From the NCBI GenBank assembly GCA_902806095.1, contig CADCVF010000039.1, positions 41,278 to 105,277 on the forward strand: 64,000 bases of DNA, written 5' to 3'. A model generated the notes under the pieces. That model was not told the origin of the DNA. It did no database searches and saw only the letters and a list, made by a program, of their open reading frames with translations. Of this stretch, positions 33,305 through 41,054 are shown one piece after another; within the stretch, counting starts at the first letter, position 1; every line of letters starts with the position of its first letter. Made by a program: the position numbers and the translations under genes. This stretch comes from an uncultured Rubrobacteraceae bacterium (GTDB lineage: Bacteria; Actinomycetota; Rubrobacteria; Rubrobacterales; Rubrobacteraceae).

Positions 33305-35002
33305 ATGCAGCACCTCCGCTCGACGCTCGACCGCATAGACCGCAAGGGATACGGGGCCTACAGAGACCTCTCCGGCTCTCACGACTTCCGTTCTTTCACG
33401 CTCGTCGTAGACAGGGTGCAGCGGGATCCCTTCGCCCCGCCTTCCCTGATCCGGGTCAGAACCAAAGAGAACCGTTTCGACCGGGATCTGTTCGCGAACC
33501 TTGTACGTAGGGTCGCCTTCGAGGACTTCCTGACCCGGAGCGTCGAGAGGGAGATCCGGCGCGTAGTGCACGGAGACCGGGGCTCGGGCGGGAGCGGGCG
33601 GGTCGAGATACAGCGAGCCTCCCAGGTCGTCTTACCACGCACCTCGATGGTCGTCGAGCCCGGATACGTCGAGGCCCGCATGGCCGTGGGCCTCCCCGCG
33701 CGAGGCCGAAGCGTCGACGCCCGCGCGGCCAGAACAGTGCTGCTGGAAGAGTTGCCCGAGGTCGTGCGTAGGGGACTCATCCCGGCTCCTGAGGGTGGCA
33801 TAGTCGTGGAGAAGGCGAGGCTCCATGTCGAGACGGTCGAGGACGCGGACCACCTGCGGGGTCTACTGTCCGACCTTGGTCTGGTCGCGTTCGTCGCTGA
33901 AGGGGCGGTGTTGCCGAGGGAGAGCGGGGCGAGTGACAGGCCACTCGAAAGCGGTGCCATACCGTTCCGTAGCCCGGAAGAGTACAGAGCGGAGGTGGAA
34001 CTGCCCAACAGGGGCGTCGTCACTGGGATGGGGGTTCCTGAGGGCGTCACGCTCGTTGCCGGGGGTGGGTTCCACGGGAAGAGCACGCTCCTCTCGGCGC
34101 TCTCGTGGGGGGTTTACGACCACGTGCCTGGGGACGGTAGGGAGCTAGTGGTCGCGCGAGAGGATGCTGTCAAGGTCAGGGCCGAGGACGGCAGGAGCGT
34201 CTCCGGGGTGGACATCTCGGCCATGATCGGGGTCCTCCCCGGTGGCCGTACCACGGAGGACTTCTCGACGCCGAACGCCTCGGGCTCGACCTCGCAGGCT
34301 GCGAACATCGCCGAGGCCATCGAGGTAGGGACGTCGCTCCTGCTCGTGGACGAGGACACGAGCGCGACGAACTTCATGATCAGGGACGAGAGGATGCGCG
34401 AGCTGGTGAGGCGCGAGCCCATCTCGCCGTTTATAGACTTCGTGCGTCCCCTCCACCGCTCCCTTGGCGTCTCTACGGTCGTGGTCGTCGGGGGCGTCGG
34501 AGACTACCTCGACGTCGCCGACCGTGTGATCCTGCTCGAGGAATACTCGCCCTCCGAGGCGACGGCCCGCTCCCGCGAGATCACCGGGAAGTTCCCGCCC
34601 CGCGCTCCGCTCACGGACAGAGACGTGCCTCCGCCCCGGGAGCGCACTATCAGGGCCTCCTCGGTAGACCTGAGACGAGGCGAACGTCAGAGTGCCCGTG
34701 GCAGGGGCCTTCACGCCATCGAGCTGGGGCGCGAGCGGGTAGACCTCTCCTACCTGGAGCAGCTCGCTGAGGTCGGACAGACCGAGGCTATAGCCCGTAT
34801 CATCGGGGAGTGGGCCGCCGCCGGAGGGATCCGTGGGATGGGAGAGCTCGTCCGGGGCGCTCTGGCCTCCGTCTCGGAGAAAGGCCTCGACCCTCTGGGT
34901 AGCTTCCAGGGACATCCTGGCGAGATGAGCCTGCCTCGCGCCCAGGAGTTGGCTGCTGCCATAAACCGTATCCGCCCGCTGCGGGCCGGCCCGCGGATGT
35001 AG
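33305..35002 (+). CDS. ABC-class ATPase (COG3044 family)
   Basis: A 565-residue predicted ATPase. The N-terminal half is a unique domain (RSTLDRIDRKGYGAYRDLSG..FTLVVDRVQRDPFAPPSLIRV). The ATPase core has a Walker A variant GGGFHGKSTLLSALSWGVYDHVPGDGRE, an ABC-signature-like segment TEDFSTPNASGSTSQAANIAEAIE, Walker B LLLVDEDTSATNFMIRD and a His/Thr region VVVVGGVGDYLDVADRVI. This is the family that includes the trypanosome RNA-editing protein MRB1590; bacterial function is unknown, with nucleic-acid handling suggested. ATG 33305 lies 2 bases after the toxin stop, so it is probably co-transcribed with the toxin-antitoxin pair. Confidence 0.85.
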   Translation: MQHLRSTLDRIDRKGYGAYRDLSGSHDFRSFTLVVDRVQRDPFAPPSLIRVRTKENRFDRDLFANLVRRVAFEDFLTRSVEREIRRVVHGDRGSGGSGRVEIQRASQVVLPRTSMVVEPGYVEARMAVGLPARGRSVDARAARTVLLEELPEVVRRGLIPAPEGGIVVEKARLHVETVEDADHLRGLLSDLGLVAFVAEGAVLPRESGASDRPLESGAIPFRSPEEYRAEVELPNRGVVTGMGVPEGVTLVAGGGFHGKSTLLSALSWGVYDHVPGDGRELVVAREDAVKVRAEDGRSVSGVDISAMIGVLPGGRTTEDFSTPNASGSTSQAANIAEAIEVGTSLLLVDEDTSATNFMIRDERMRELVRREPISPFIDFVRPLHRSLGVSTVVVVGGVGDYLDVADRVILLEEYSPSEATARSREITGKFPPRAPLTDRDVPPPRERTIRASSVDLRRGERQSARGRGLHAIELGRERVDLSYLEQLAEVGQTEAIARIIGEWAAAGGIRGMGELVRGALASVSEKGLDPLGSFQGHPGEMSLPRAQELAAAINRIRPLRAGPRM

Positions 35003-35041
35003 AAGCCACCCCGTTCTGGCTGGTATCATTAAGTACTGAGT

Positions 35042-35824
35042 ATGGCGGAGATCAGGGACGACTGGATAGAGGAAGCTACCGACGTGGACAACCCGGATAC
35101 GCCATCCTGGTTCAGGTCGAAGGCTGTGGCCGTGCACCTGTACACGGCGAGCGGCGCCGTGCTCGCGCTCCTGATGCTCGTCGCCGCTTTCCAGGGTGAG
35201 GCCGTAAAGGCGCTGTGGCTGATGCTCGCTTCGCTCCTCATCGACTCAACAGACGGTCTCCTCGCCCGCCGCTTCAGGGTCAGGGAGGCACTACCCTTCT
35301 TCGACGGGGCGCTTCTTGACAACATAGTCGATTACATGACTTACGTCTTCGCCCCCGTGGTCCTCCTGTGGAGCGAGGGGTACCTGCCCGACGGTAACGC
35401 GGGGATAGTCCTGGCCGCACTGCCGCTCCTGGCCTCCAGCTACCAGTTCTGCCGCGTGGACGCCAAGACCGAGGATCACTACTTCCTCGGCTTTCCAAGC
35501 TACTTCAACGTCGTCGCCTTCTACGCCATAGTCTTCCATCCGGGCCCGCTGATGCTCGCAGCCATACTAGTGGCCTGCTCGTTCCTGGTCTTCGTCCCGA
35601 TCCGCTACGTCTACCCGACGCGCACTGTCGCCTTCCGCAAACTCTCTCTCCCGCTCACAGCCCTGTGGCTCGCTAGCTGCGCCGCCATCCTCTGGCAGAT
35701 GCCTGAACCCAACCCTCGCATCCTTGCATTCTCCATCCTCTACCTCGTCTACTACTTCGGCCTGAGCTTCTACCTCTCAGGCAAGCTGCTAGAAGCCCGC
35801 CGCACCCAGGAGCGCGAAGCCTAG
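35042..35824 (+). CDS. pcs: Phosphatidylcholine synthase (CDP-alcohol phosphatidyltransferase)
   Basis: A 260-residue membrane enzyme with about eight helices. The CDP-alcohol motif is DSTDGLLARR..FFDGALLDNIVDYMTYVF, which gives D-x2-D-G-x2-A-R-x(n)-G-x3-D-x3-D. FDGALLDNIVDYMTYV is typical of bacterial phosphatidylcholine synthase, which condenses CDP-diacylglycerol with choline. ATG 35042 lacks a ribosome binding site, and a TATCAT box ends 12 bases upstream, so the leader is very short. Related phosphatidyltransferases share the motif, so the substrate is likely but not proven. Confidence 0.85.
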   Translation: MAEIRDDWIEEATDVDNPDTPSWFRSKAVAVHLYTASGAVLALLMLVAAFQGEAVKALWLMLASLLIDSTDGLLARRFRVREALPFFDGALLDNIVDYMTYVFAPVVLLWSEGYLPDGNAGIVLAALPLLASSYQFCRVDAKTEDHYFLGFPSYFNVVAFYAIVFHPGPLMLAAILVACSFLVFVPIRYVYPTRTVAFRKLSLPLTALWLASCAAILWQMPEPNPRILAFSILYLVYYFGLSFYLSGKLLEARRTQEREA

Positions 35825-35825
35825 A

Positions 35826-35922
35826 GCAGCATTTCAGCGTCTCAGCACGCTTCGGGCCTTGGGCCCTCGCTCGTCAGCATTTCAGCACGCTCCGGCTTAC
35901 GCCTCCGCTTGTCAGCAGGTCG
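35826..35922. repeat. Modular palindromic repeat family, copy C
   Basis: GAGCAGCATTTCAGCGTCTCAGCACGCT, then a GGGCC-TT-GGCCC mini hairpin, then GTCAGCATTTCAGCACGCT, a CCGGCTTACGCCTCCG spacer and CTTGTCAGCA. The same TCAGCA blocks and hairpin spacers occur in copies A, B and D. It lies directly after the pcs stop codon. Confidence 0.7.
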
Positions 35923-35987
35923 TACCGAGCCCGTTTGAAGGAGCGCGTGTCTGGACTGCGACACGTCGATGCTCTCCCTTACCCGTC

Positions 35988-36007
35988 GTTCCCGCGAAAG
36001 CGGGAAT
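35988..36007. repeat. dRS3-like inverted repeat, second copy
   Basis: GTTCCCGCGAAAGCGGGAAT, with 7-base perfect arms TTCCCGC/GCGGGAA around GAAA, embedded in CGTCG...CCAG. It matches the element at 1453 in its arms. Intergenic. Confidence 0.55.
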
Positions 36008-36160
36008 CCAGTGGCAGGAGTAGTAGTCCCGTGCGCGGTGGCGGGCACCCTCTCGTGCCGTTAGCATTCACCCGGACTCGGTATCAGGAATTGTGTTGGG
36101 AATGGGCTATATGATGAACAATTCCTAGTTCCAAAGTCAACAATCCAAATTCATAACAGC

Positions 36161-36189
36161 TTGACAACCTCATGCTACCGTTCTATCAT
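36161..36189 (+). promoter_or_regulatory. Sigma-70-type promoter of the TetR-WD40 operon
   Basis: TTGACA at 36161-36166 and TATCAT at 36184-36189 with an exact 17-base spacer. The expected start site, about 36196, falls inside the palindromic operator at 36195. This is the best consensus promoter seen in the window. Confidence 0.8.
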
Positions 36190-36194
36190 CTCAT

Positions 36195-36212
36195 AAATGA
36201 ACACGTTCATTT
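36195..36212. promoter_or_regulatory. Palindromic operator for the TetR regulator
   Basis: AAATGAAC-AC-GTTCATTT, an 8+8 perfect inverted repeat over the predicted transcription start and 15 bases before the tetR ATG. This is the standard position for autorepression by a TetR-family protein. Confidence 0.75.
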
Positions 36213-36227
36213 TTGTTGGAGGATGAG

Positions 36228-36944
36228 ATGGAGGAACCTTTGGGGCGGGGGTTGACGCCGAAGGCGCGGCGGACGAGGGAGCGGATTCTGGAGGCGGCGT
36301 TGGAGTTGTTCGCTGACAGGGGATACGAGGCGACGACGATGCGGGACGTGGCGCGGGAGGCTGGGGCCAGTTTGGGGCTCGCGTACAGGTACTTCGCGTC
36401 GAAGGAGGAATTCGCGCTCGCGTTGTACATGGGGCTGGCGGAAGAGTCCGAGGAGTGGGCACGGGATGGGTTGGCCGCGGGGACGGTGGCGGAGCGGTTC
36501 GAGTGGGCGATGCTTGTGAAGTTGGATCAGGTATCCTCCCATCGCGGGCCCCTCGCCGCCCTCCTCGCCCGCGCGCTCGACCCCAACTCCCGGCTCTCCG
36601 CGCTCGGCGAGGGCACCGCCGGCGTGCGGGAGAAGATGGGCGGCGTCTTCCTGAAGGTCGTGAGTGGGGCGAGCGACGCTCCTCGTGAGAAACAAGCGAG
36701 AGAACTAGGGAACGTCCTCTACGCGCTGCACCTCGCCATCCTGCTGTACTGGTTCCACGACAAAACGCCCGAAGCTCGTGCCACCCGGGAACTCGTGGGA
36801 TCAGCCCGCGAGACGCTCCGGTACCTGCGGCCCGCGCTCCGACTCCCGCCGATGTCCCGCGTCCTCTCCCGACTCGCCGGCGCGCTGAACGACATCGGCA
36901 TGAACACCACCGGCCCGTCCAGAGGCGAACCCAGGAGGGCGTGA
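36228..36944 (+). CDS. TetR-family transcriptional regulator
   Basis: A 238-residue regulator. The helix-turn-helix is in RRTRERILEAALELFADRGYEATTMRDVAREAGASLGLAYRYFASKEEF (about residues 14-62); the C-terminal ligand domain is all-helical. ATG 36228 has TTGGAGG upstream. It is the first gene of a four-gene operon and has a perfect palindrome over its start site, so it very likely represses itself and the downstream WD40 and methyltransferase genes. The inducer is unknown. Confidence 0.9.
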   Translation: MEEPLGRGLTPKARRTRERILEAALELFADRGYEATTMRDVAREAGASLGLAYRYFASKEEFALALYMGLAEESEEWARDGLAAGTVAERFEWAMLVKLDQVSSHRGPLAALLARALDPNSRLSALGEGTAGVREKMGGVFLKVVSGASDAPREKQARELGNVLYALHLAILLYWFHDKTPEARATRELVGSARETLRYLRPALRLPPMSRVLSRLAGALNDIGMNTTGPSRGEPRRA

Positions 36945-38677
36945 TGACCACGCATCGGCAAGACGCTGACCTGTCACCATGGGGGTTGCTCTGGGGCGTT
37001 TTCTGGCGCAGCGTGCTGTGGTACACGGTGGCGGGGGCGGTGCTAGGCGGGTTGTACGGGTGCGCGATCATCGCGGTCGCCATGTTTTCGACCGATGCGA
37101 GCGAGGCCATAGAGCCCTCCGAAGTGTGGGCCGCGCGTGCGATGGTGGCGTTCTTTGGTATGACGGGATTCATCGGAGGGTGGGCGCTGGCGCGCACGCT
37201 CGGGCGGGAGATGCGGCCACTGCTCGGCGCCGCGATCGGGGGTATGACCGGCGTCCAGGTGGGCGGGCTCCAATACTCGTTCGCCTATTTCATTGCATTC
37301 CCCTTCGGCGCGATCTTCGGGGGAGCGTATGGTCTGGCGGTAGGGTTCGTGAACGCTAGCCTGGTGGCGGCTCTTACGCGGGCGCTCTTCTTCCCGCTGT
37401 CGGAACCCCGGCTCTACCGGCGGGCGGTCACGTGGACGAGTCTGCTCGGCGTGCTGCTCTTGCCGGGGTTCTGGTTCGTGGTTCTGATACGCTCGTCGGG
37501 ATACTCGCAGATCGGCGGCATGACCGGCCATTTCTGGGGCGACGTTCTCATCTACGCGGGCTTTCCGCCGCTGATACTCGCTCTCGTGGCCCAGTGGTTC
37601 GGCGGAGGCCTGGCAACCTGGTACGGGATAGTAGCTCCCAGGACGTCAGCAACGACAGAGGCGCCGACGCTTCGGCGGACCCTGCGCCGCGAGAAGCCCC
37701 GGCGGATTGCGTACGCGGCGCTCGCGCTCACGGTGCTCGTGCTGCTCGCGGCGGGCTTCAGGCTGTACCAGACGCGCACGATACTGACGCGCATCCCGAG
37801 CAGTGACGCCGCCCTCAGCCAGGACGGGAAGAGGGCAGCGGTTCTCACTCCCACACGGTTTGTGGTCTACGGCGTCCCGGAAGGCCAAAGACTGCACGCG
37901 CTGCCGCTCAGCCGGGAGGAGACCTACGATCTGGACTCGGCCGTATGGGCCTCCAACGGCAGATTGCTGGCGACATCGGACGACGATCGCGTACACGTCT
38001 ACGAGGAAGCGGAGGTCGCGTCGCTGCCCGTCGAGGCCGTCGACCAACTCGCCTGGAGCCCGGACGGGTCTTTGCTGGCCGTCTCGACCCTTCGGGGAAC
38101 GGGCGATCCGTTCGGCGCTAAGAGCGAGGTGCGCATATGGAGCAGGGAAAGCAGGAGTTGGACGCACACCCTCTCCATAGGAGACGTGTGGTCCGATGCC
38201 GAGGCCTTCGACGAGAACGGACACACCTTCGCGGCCACGACGATGGACGATGGAGTCCAACTCTGGGATACGAGCAGCGGAAGGCTCCTGCGCGAACTGC
38301 GGTCGGGAGGACAAGAAGACTACTCCTGCGCCGCATACTCCATAACCTTCAGCCCGGATGGAGAGCTGGTGGCGTCGAGCGGGTGGGGCGGCGTGTGCGT
38401 GTGGAACACGAAGAGTGGAGAGTTGCTTTGGGAAAAGAGGATCCAGGAGCAAGAGGTATGGGCGCTGGCATTCTCTCCCGAAGGCGACCTCCTCGCCTCC
38501 GGCGGTATTGCCGAAGAGGTCAAGGTGTGGCAGGCCAGCGATGGGACTTTGATCCGGACGCACGATGGACCCGAGGGGAGCATCGGCGGCATCACGAGCG
38601 TGGCTTTCGATCCGGATACGGAGCGTGTGATCTCGTTCCACAGTGGGGAAGGCGTTGTGAGGACCTGGCCCCGGTGA
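36944..38677 (+). CDS. Polytopic membrane protein with WD40 propeller
   Basis: A 577-residue protein of two parts. Residues about 15-280 hold roughly seven membrane segments (Gly-rich, such as AVLGGLYGCAIIAVAMF and LLGAAIGGMTGVQVGG), the last being IAYAALALTVLVLLAAGF. Residues about 285-577 form a WD40-type propeller with repeated D-G-x-LLA units: WASNGRLLATSDDDRVHVYE, WSPDGSLLAVST, FSPDGELVASSGWGGVCVW, FSPEGDLLASGG..VKVW. No enzyme motif is seen. The ATG overlaps the tetR stop (TGATG) and AGGAGGG precedes it. It is probably a membrane-linked scaffold or sensor. I do not recognise a named family. Confidence 0.82.
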   Translation: MTTHRQDADLSPWGLLWGVFWRSVLWYTVAGAVLGGLYGCAIIAVAMFSTDASEAIEPSEVWAARAMVAFFGMTGFIGGWALARTLGREMRPLLGAAIGGMTGVQVGGLQYSFAYFIAFPFGAIFGGAYGLAVGFVNASLVAALTRALFFPLSEPRLYRRAVTWTSLLGVLLLPGFWFVVLIRSSGYSQIGGMTGHFWGDVLIYAGFPPLILALVAQWFGGGLATWYGIVAPRTSATTEAPTLRRTLRREKPRRIAYAALALTVLVLLAAGFRLYQTRTILTRIPSSDAALSQDGKRAAVLTPTRFVVYGVPEGQRLHALPLSREETYDLDSAVWASNGRLLATSDDDRVHVYEEAEVASLPVEAVDQLAWSPDGSLLAVSTLRGTGDPFGAKSEVRIWSRESRSWTHTLSIGDVWSDAEAFDENGHTFAATTMDDGVQLWDTSSGRLLRELRSGGQEDYSCAAYSITFSPDGELVASSGWGGVCVWNTKSGELLWEKRIQEQEVWALAFSPEGDLLASGGIAEEVKVWQASDGTLIRTHDGPEGSIGGITSVAFDPDTERVISFHSGEGVVRTWPR

Positions 38678-38709
38678 AGTCCTCTCGCACTCCCGGAAGC
38701 GGAGGACCG

Positions 38710-39840
38710 ATGCGCGGTGACCGCGACGAGAAGGCATGGGCCTTCGAGTCGGCGGTGGAGAAGGCGCTCTGGTGGATGCTGCGTTCGACGCTCGGGCGGG
38801 CGATGGGCCTGATGCTCCGTCTCTGGCGGGGCAGCAAGATGCTCAGAGTTGCGTCATACGCAGGCACGGGCATATTGGTGATCGCCGGGATAACCTTCGC
38901 CAGCGTCCGGACGTATGAGAACCGGCACGCAAGCATACACGTCGGTCCCGGCGCATATGAGTTGAGCCCGCGGGGTGACCGGTTCTCCATCTACGCGCCG
39001 CAGGGCATCGAGGTATGGAACCTGGATAGGAGGCGGCGGATAGGGACGGTTCGTGCTGGAGATCAGACAGTAGACTTTATGAGCCCGGACGGGCGGCTGC
39101 TCGCCGGGGGAGTGCAGCACGGCGAGTACCCGAAGCACACCGTGGAAGACATCCGGCTCCGGCGGACCCAGGATGGTTCGGTGGTGCGCGTGATCGATAC
39201 CGCCAAAGACACCGGCTGGCCCGTGTGGAGCCCGGATGGCGAGCTCATCGCGGCGCTTACCCCGGATGCCGTACAGATCTTGAGGGTGCGCGACGGTCGT
39301 CTCCTGGCAACCATCGAGGGCCATCCGCCGTTGGCGGATGGCCCGGAGCAGATAGTCTGGGCTCCTGACGGAAGTTTCCTCACTATGAGAGGTAAGCGGG
39401 GCGGCATCTCGCTCTGGGACGCGAGGAGTGGACGCCACATCCGCACGCTCGATGGAAAGTTCGAATCAGGCATCTCCTTCAGCCCGGACGGACGGCTGTT
39501 CGCCGAGGGCGGCGCCCCGGTGAAGCTAAGGAGCATGGCCGATGGCCACCTCGTCCGGGAACTGAAGAGCGGCGTACGTTCCGGCCCGGTGTACTCTGGC
39601 TCGGTGCTCGCCTTCTCCCCCGACGGCGAACTCATGGCGACCGGCGGGACCGACGGCAAAGTTCGGCTCTGGCACGTGGATGACGGCAAGCTGCTGAAGA
39701 CGTATTCCAGCCACGGATACAACGAGATCGACCACACGTCGTCGGTGCTGGCCGTCGCGTTCTTCACGGACGGGCGACACATCGCCTCGCACGGGTCCGA
39801 CGAGACGGTACGCATCTGGCCCGTCAGGGAAGAGTCTTGA
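38710..39840 (+). CDS. Single-span membrane WD40 propeller protein
   Basis: A 376-residue protein with a charged N-terminal helix, one membrane segment at about residues 52-68 (VASYAGTGILVIAGITFA) and a propeller with WD40-like blades: PRGDRFSIYAPQGIEVWNL, WSPDGELIAALTPDAVQIL, WAPDGSFLTMRGKRGGISLWD, FSPDGRLFAEGG, FSPDGELMATGGTDGKVRLWHVDDGKLL and a final SHGSDETVRIWPV. It resembles the propeller half of the preceding protein, so the two may be an old duplication or assemble together. ATG 38710 with GCGGAGGA upstream, 32 bases after the first WD40 gene. Function unknown. Confidence 0.82.
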   Translation: MRGDRDEKAWAFESAVEKALWWMLRSTLGRAMGLMLRLWRGSKMLRVASYAGTGILVIAGITFASVRTYENRHASIHVGPGAYELSPRGDRFSIYAPQGIEVWNLDRRRRIGTVRAGDQTVDFMSPDGRLLAGGVQHGEYPKHTVEDIRLRRTQDGSVVRVIDTAKDTGWPVWSPDGELIAALTPDAVQILRVRDGRLLATIEGHPPLADGPEQIVWAPDGSFLTMRGKRGGISLWDARSGRHIRTLDGKFESGISFSPDGRLFAEGGAPVKLRSMADGHLVRELKSGVRSGPVYSGSVLAFSPDGELMATGGTDGKVRLWHVDDGKLLKTYSSHGYNEIDHTSSVLAVAFFTDGRHIASHGSDETVRIWPVREES

Positions 39841-40556
39841 AGTTCCGTGCACCGGACATCTACGACGCCGGCTTCGTGGAGCGGCTCTTCGACGAGATGT
39901 CGGGCACCTACGAGCGCGTCAACTACCTCTCGTCCTTCGGGTTCTCCAGGCGCTGGCGAGAGCAGTTCGTAGGCGAAGCATCTATCGGTCCCGGGATGAC
40001 CGTGTGCGACCTGATGTGCGGCGTGGGCGAGTGCTGGGAGGCCGTCTCCGCACAGCTCGCCGGTGGACGTCTCGTGGCACTGGATTTCTCCGGCGGGATG
40101 CTCCGTCTCGCGGAGCACAGGCGGGCGGACCTCCCCGACCTCGACATCTCGCTTCGCCGCGAGGACGCCCTTGCTAGTTCCCTGCGAGATGGCTGTGCGG
40201 ATCGCATCGTCTGCGGCTTCGGGGTGAAGACCCTCTCGGACGAACAGAGAGAAGTGTTCGCCTCCGAGGTTGCGCGCCTGCTCCGGCCGGGAGGCGCGTT
40301 CTCCCTCGTCGAGGTCTCCATCCCGCGAGGATGGTGGCTGAAAGGTCTCTACATGCTCTACCTGAAACACATCATCCCGATTATCGGGTGGGTTCTATTG
40401 GGCAACCCCGAAAATTATCGTATGCTGGGCGTCTACACGGAGCAGTTCGGGGATTGCCGAAGTATGCGAAACGCGCTCGTTCGTAACGGGCTGCGGACGA
40501 CGTACCACGATTACTTCTTCGGTTGCGCCTCGGGAGTGAGCGGCATCAAACTGTAG
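39837..40556 (+). CDS. UbiE/COQ5-like SAM-dependent methyltransferase
   Basis: A 239-residue methyltransferase. DIYDAGFVERLFDEMSGTYERVNYLSSFGFSRRWREQF is the UbiE-type opening; motif I is VCDLMCGVGECWEAVSAQL, followed by LVALDFSGGMLRLAE and CGFGVKTLSDEQREVFASEVARLLRPGGAFSLVEVSIP. LMCGVGE differs from the usual DxGCGTG. A hydrophobic stretch (HIIPIIGWVLLG) suggests membrane or lipid association, as in quinone or lipid methylation. The TTG start overlaps the previous stop (TTGA) with AGGGAAGAG upstream, so it is translationally coupled as the last gene of the TetR-WD40 operon. The substrate is unknown. Confidence 0.82.
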   Translation: MKFRAPDIYDAGFVERLFDEMSGTYERVNYLSSFGFSRRWREQFVGEASIGPGMTVCDLMCGVGECWEAVSAQLAGGRLVALDFSGGMLRLAEHRRADLPDLDISLRREDALASSLRDGCADRIVCGFGVKTLSDEQREVFASEVARLLRPGGAFSLVEVSIPRGWWLKGLYMLYLKHIIPIIGWVLLGNPENYRMLGVYTEQFGDCRSMRNALVRNGLRTTYHDYFFGCASGVSGIKL

Positions 40557-40717
40557 GAGCGAAGACTGCCCGGGGACCACTACACCTGCAACCTCCTCTC
40601 GCGGCTATAGGCATAGCACTACCGGACGAGTCTTGCTGGTGGGTGGAGGTTTCGTTACCATACTCACAAAATAGCGGAGAGGACTACCCTTGAGCTCCGT
40701 CTCCGAAGGAGGAACGT

Positions 40718-40879
40718 ATGCGCAGAACCATTGTTGTGGTCGTCAGCCCGTTGTTGGGCATCGCCCTGGCTGCTCCGGCGGTGCTCGCCCGCCGGGACGC
40801 ACCGTACACCGGCGACAACTGCGGCAATGGCTGCGGCCTCGACCAGAACATCTACGGCAGCTCTCTGCTTCTCCCGTAG
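40718..40879 (+). CDS. Small secreted two-cysteine peptide
   Basis: A 53-residue ORF with a strong ribosome binding site (GAAGGAGG, 6 bases before the ATG). MRRTIVVVVSPLLGIALAAPAVLA is a typical signal peptide with a cleavage site after AVLA. The mature part of about 29 residues, RRDAPYTGDNCGNGCGLDQN.., has two cysteines in NCGNGCG, which could form a disulfide loop or bind a metal. A hairpin terminator follows 19 bases after the stop. I do not recognise the family. Confidence 0.65.
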   Translation: MRRTIVVVVSPLLGIALAAPAVLARRDAPYTGDNCGNGCGLDQNIYGSSLLLP

Positions 40880-40897
40880 CGTAAGGTCCAGCGCAAA

Positions 40898-40931
40898 GAC
40901 CGGTACCCCGAACGGATCCGGGGCACCGGTC
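40898..40931 (+). terminator. Terminator of the small secreted peptide gene
   Basis: GACCGGTaCCCCG - AACGGAT - CCGGGGcACCGGTC type stem with one mismatch. No long T run. Confidence 0.65.
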
Positions 40932-40991
40932 CGATTCGGGGAGCGTGCTCGCGGAGGACCCAGCACCCCGACCGCCAGTCAGGGAGGTATT

Positions 40992-41020
40992 TTGACGGTC
41001 TCCGGGGCTGCTGGTACGCT
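40992..41020 (+). promoter_or_regulatory. Putative promoter of the M42 peptidase gene
   Basis: TTGACG (40992-40997), a 17-base spacer and TACGCT (41015-41020), lying 35 bases before the ATG. Confidence 0.5.
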
Positions 41021-41054
41021 CATCGGGTTCACGAGTTCGAGGAAAGGGATTGAC

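Noticed and set aside
38137..38709. N-terminal extension of the second WD40 protein into the first
   Set aside because: It is the first WD40 gene read in another frame; the ATG at 38710 has its own ribosome binding site.
40731..41054. N-terminal extension of the M42 peptidase
   Set aside because: It runs across a small secreted-peptide gene, a terminator and a promoter; the family N-terminus begins at 41055.
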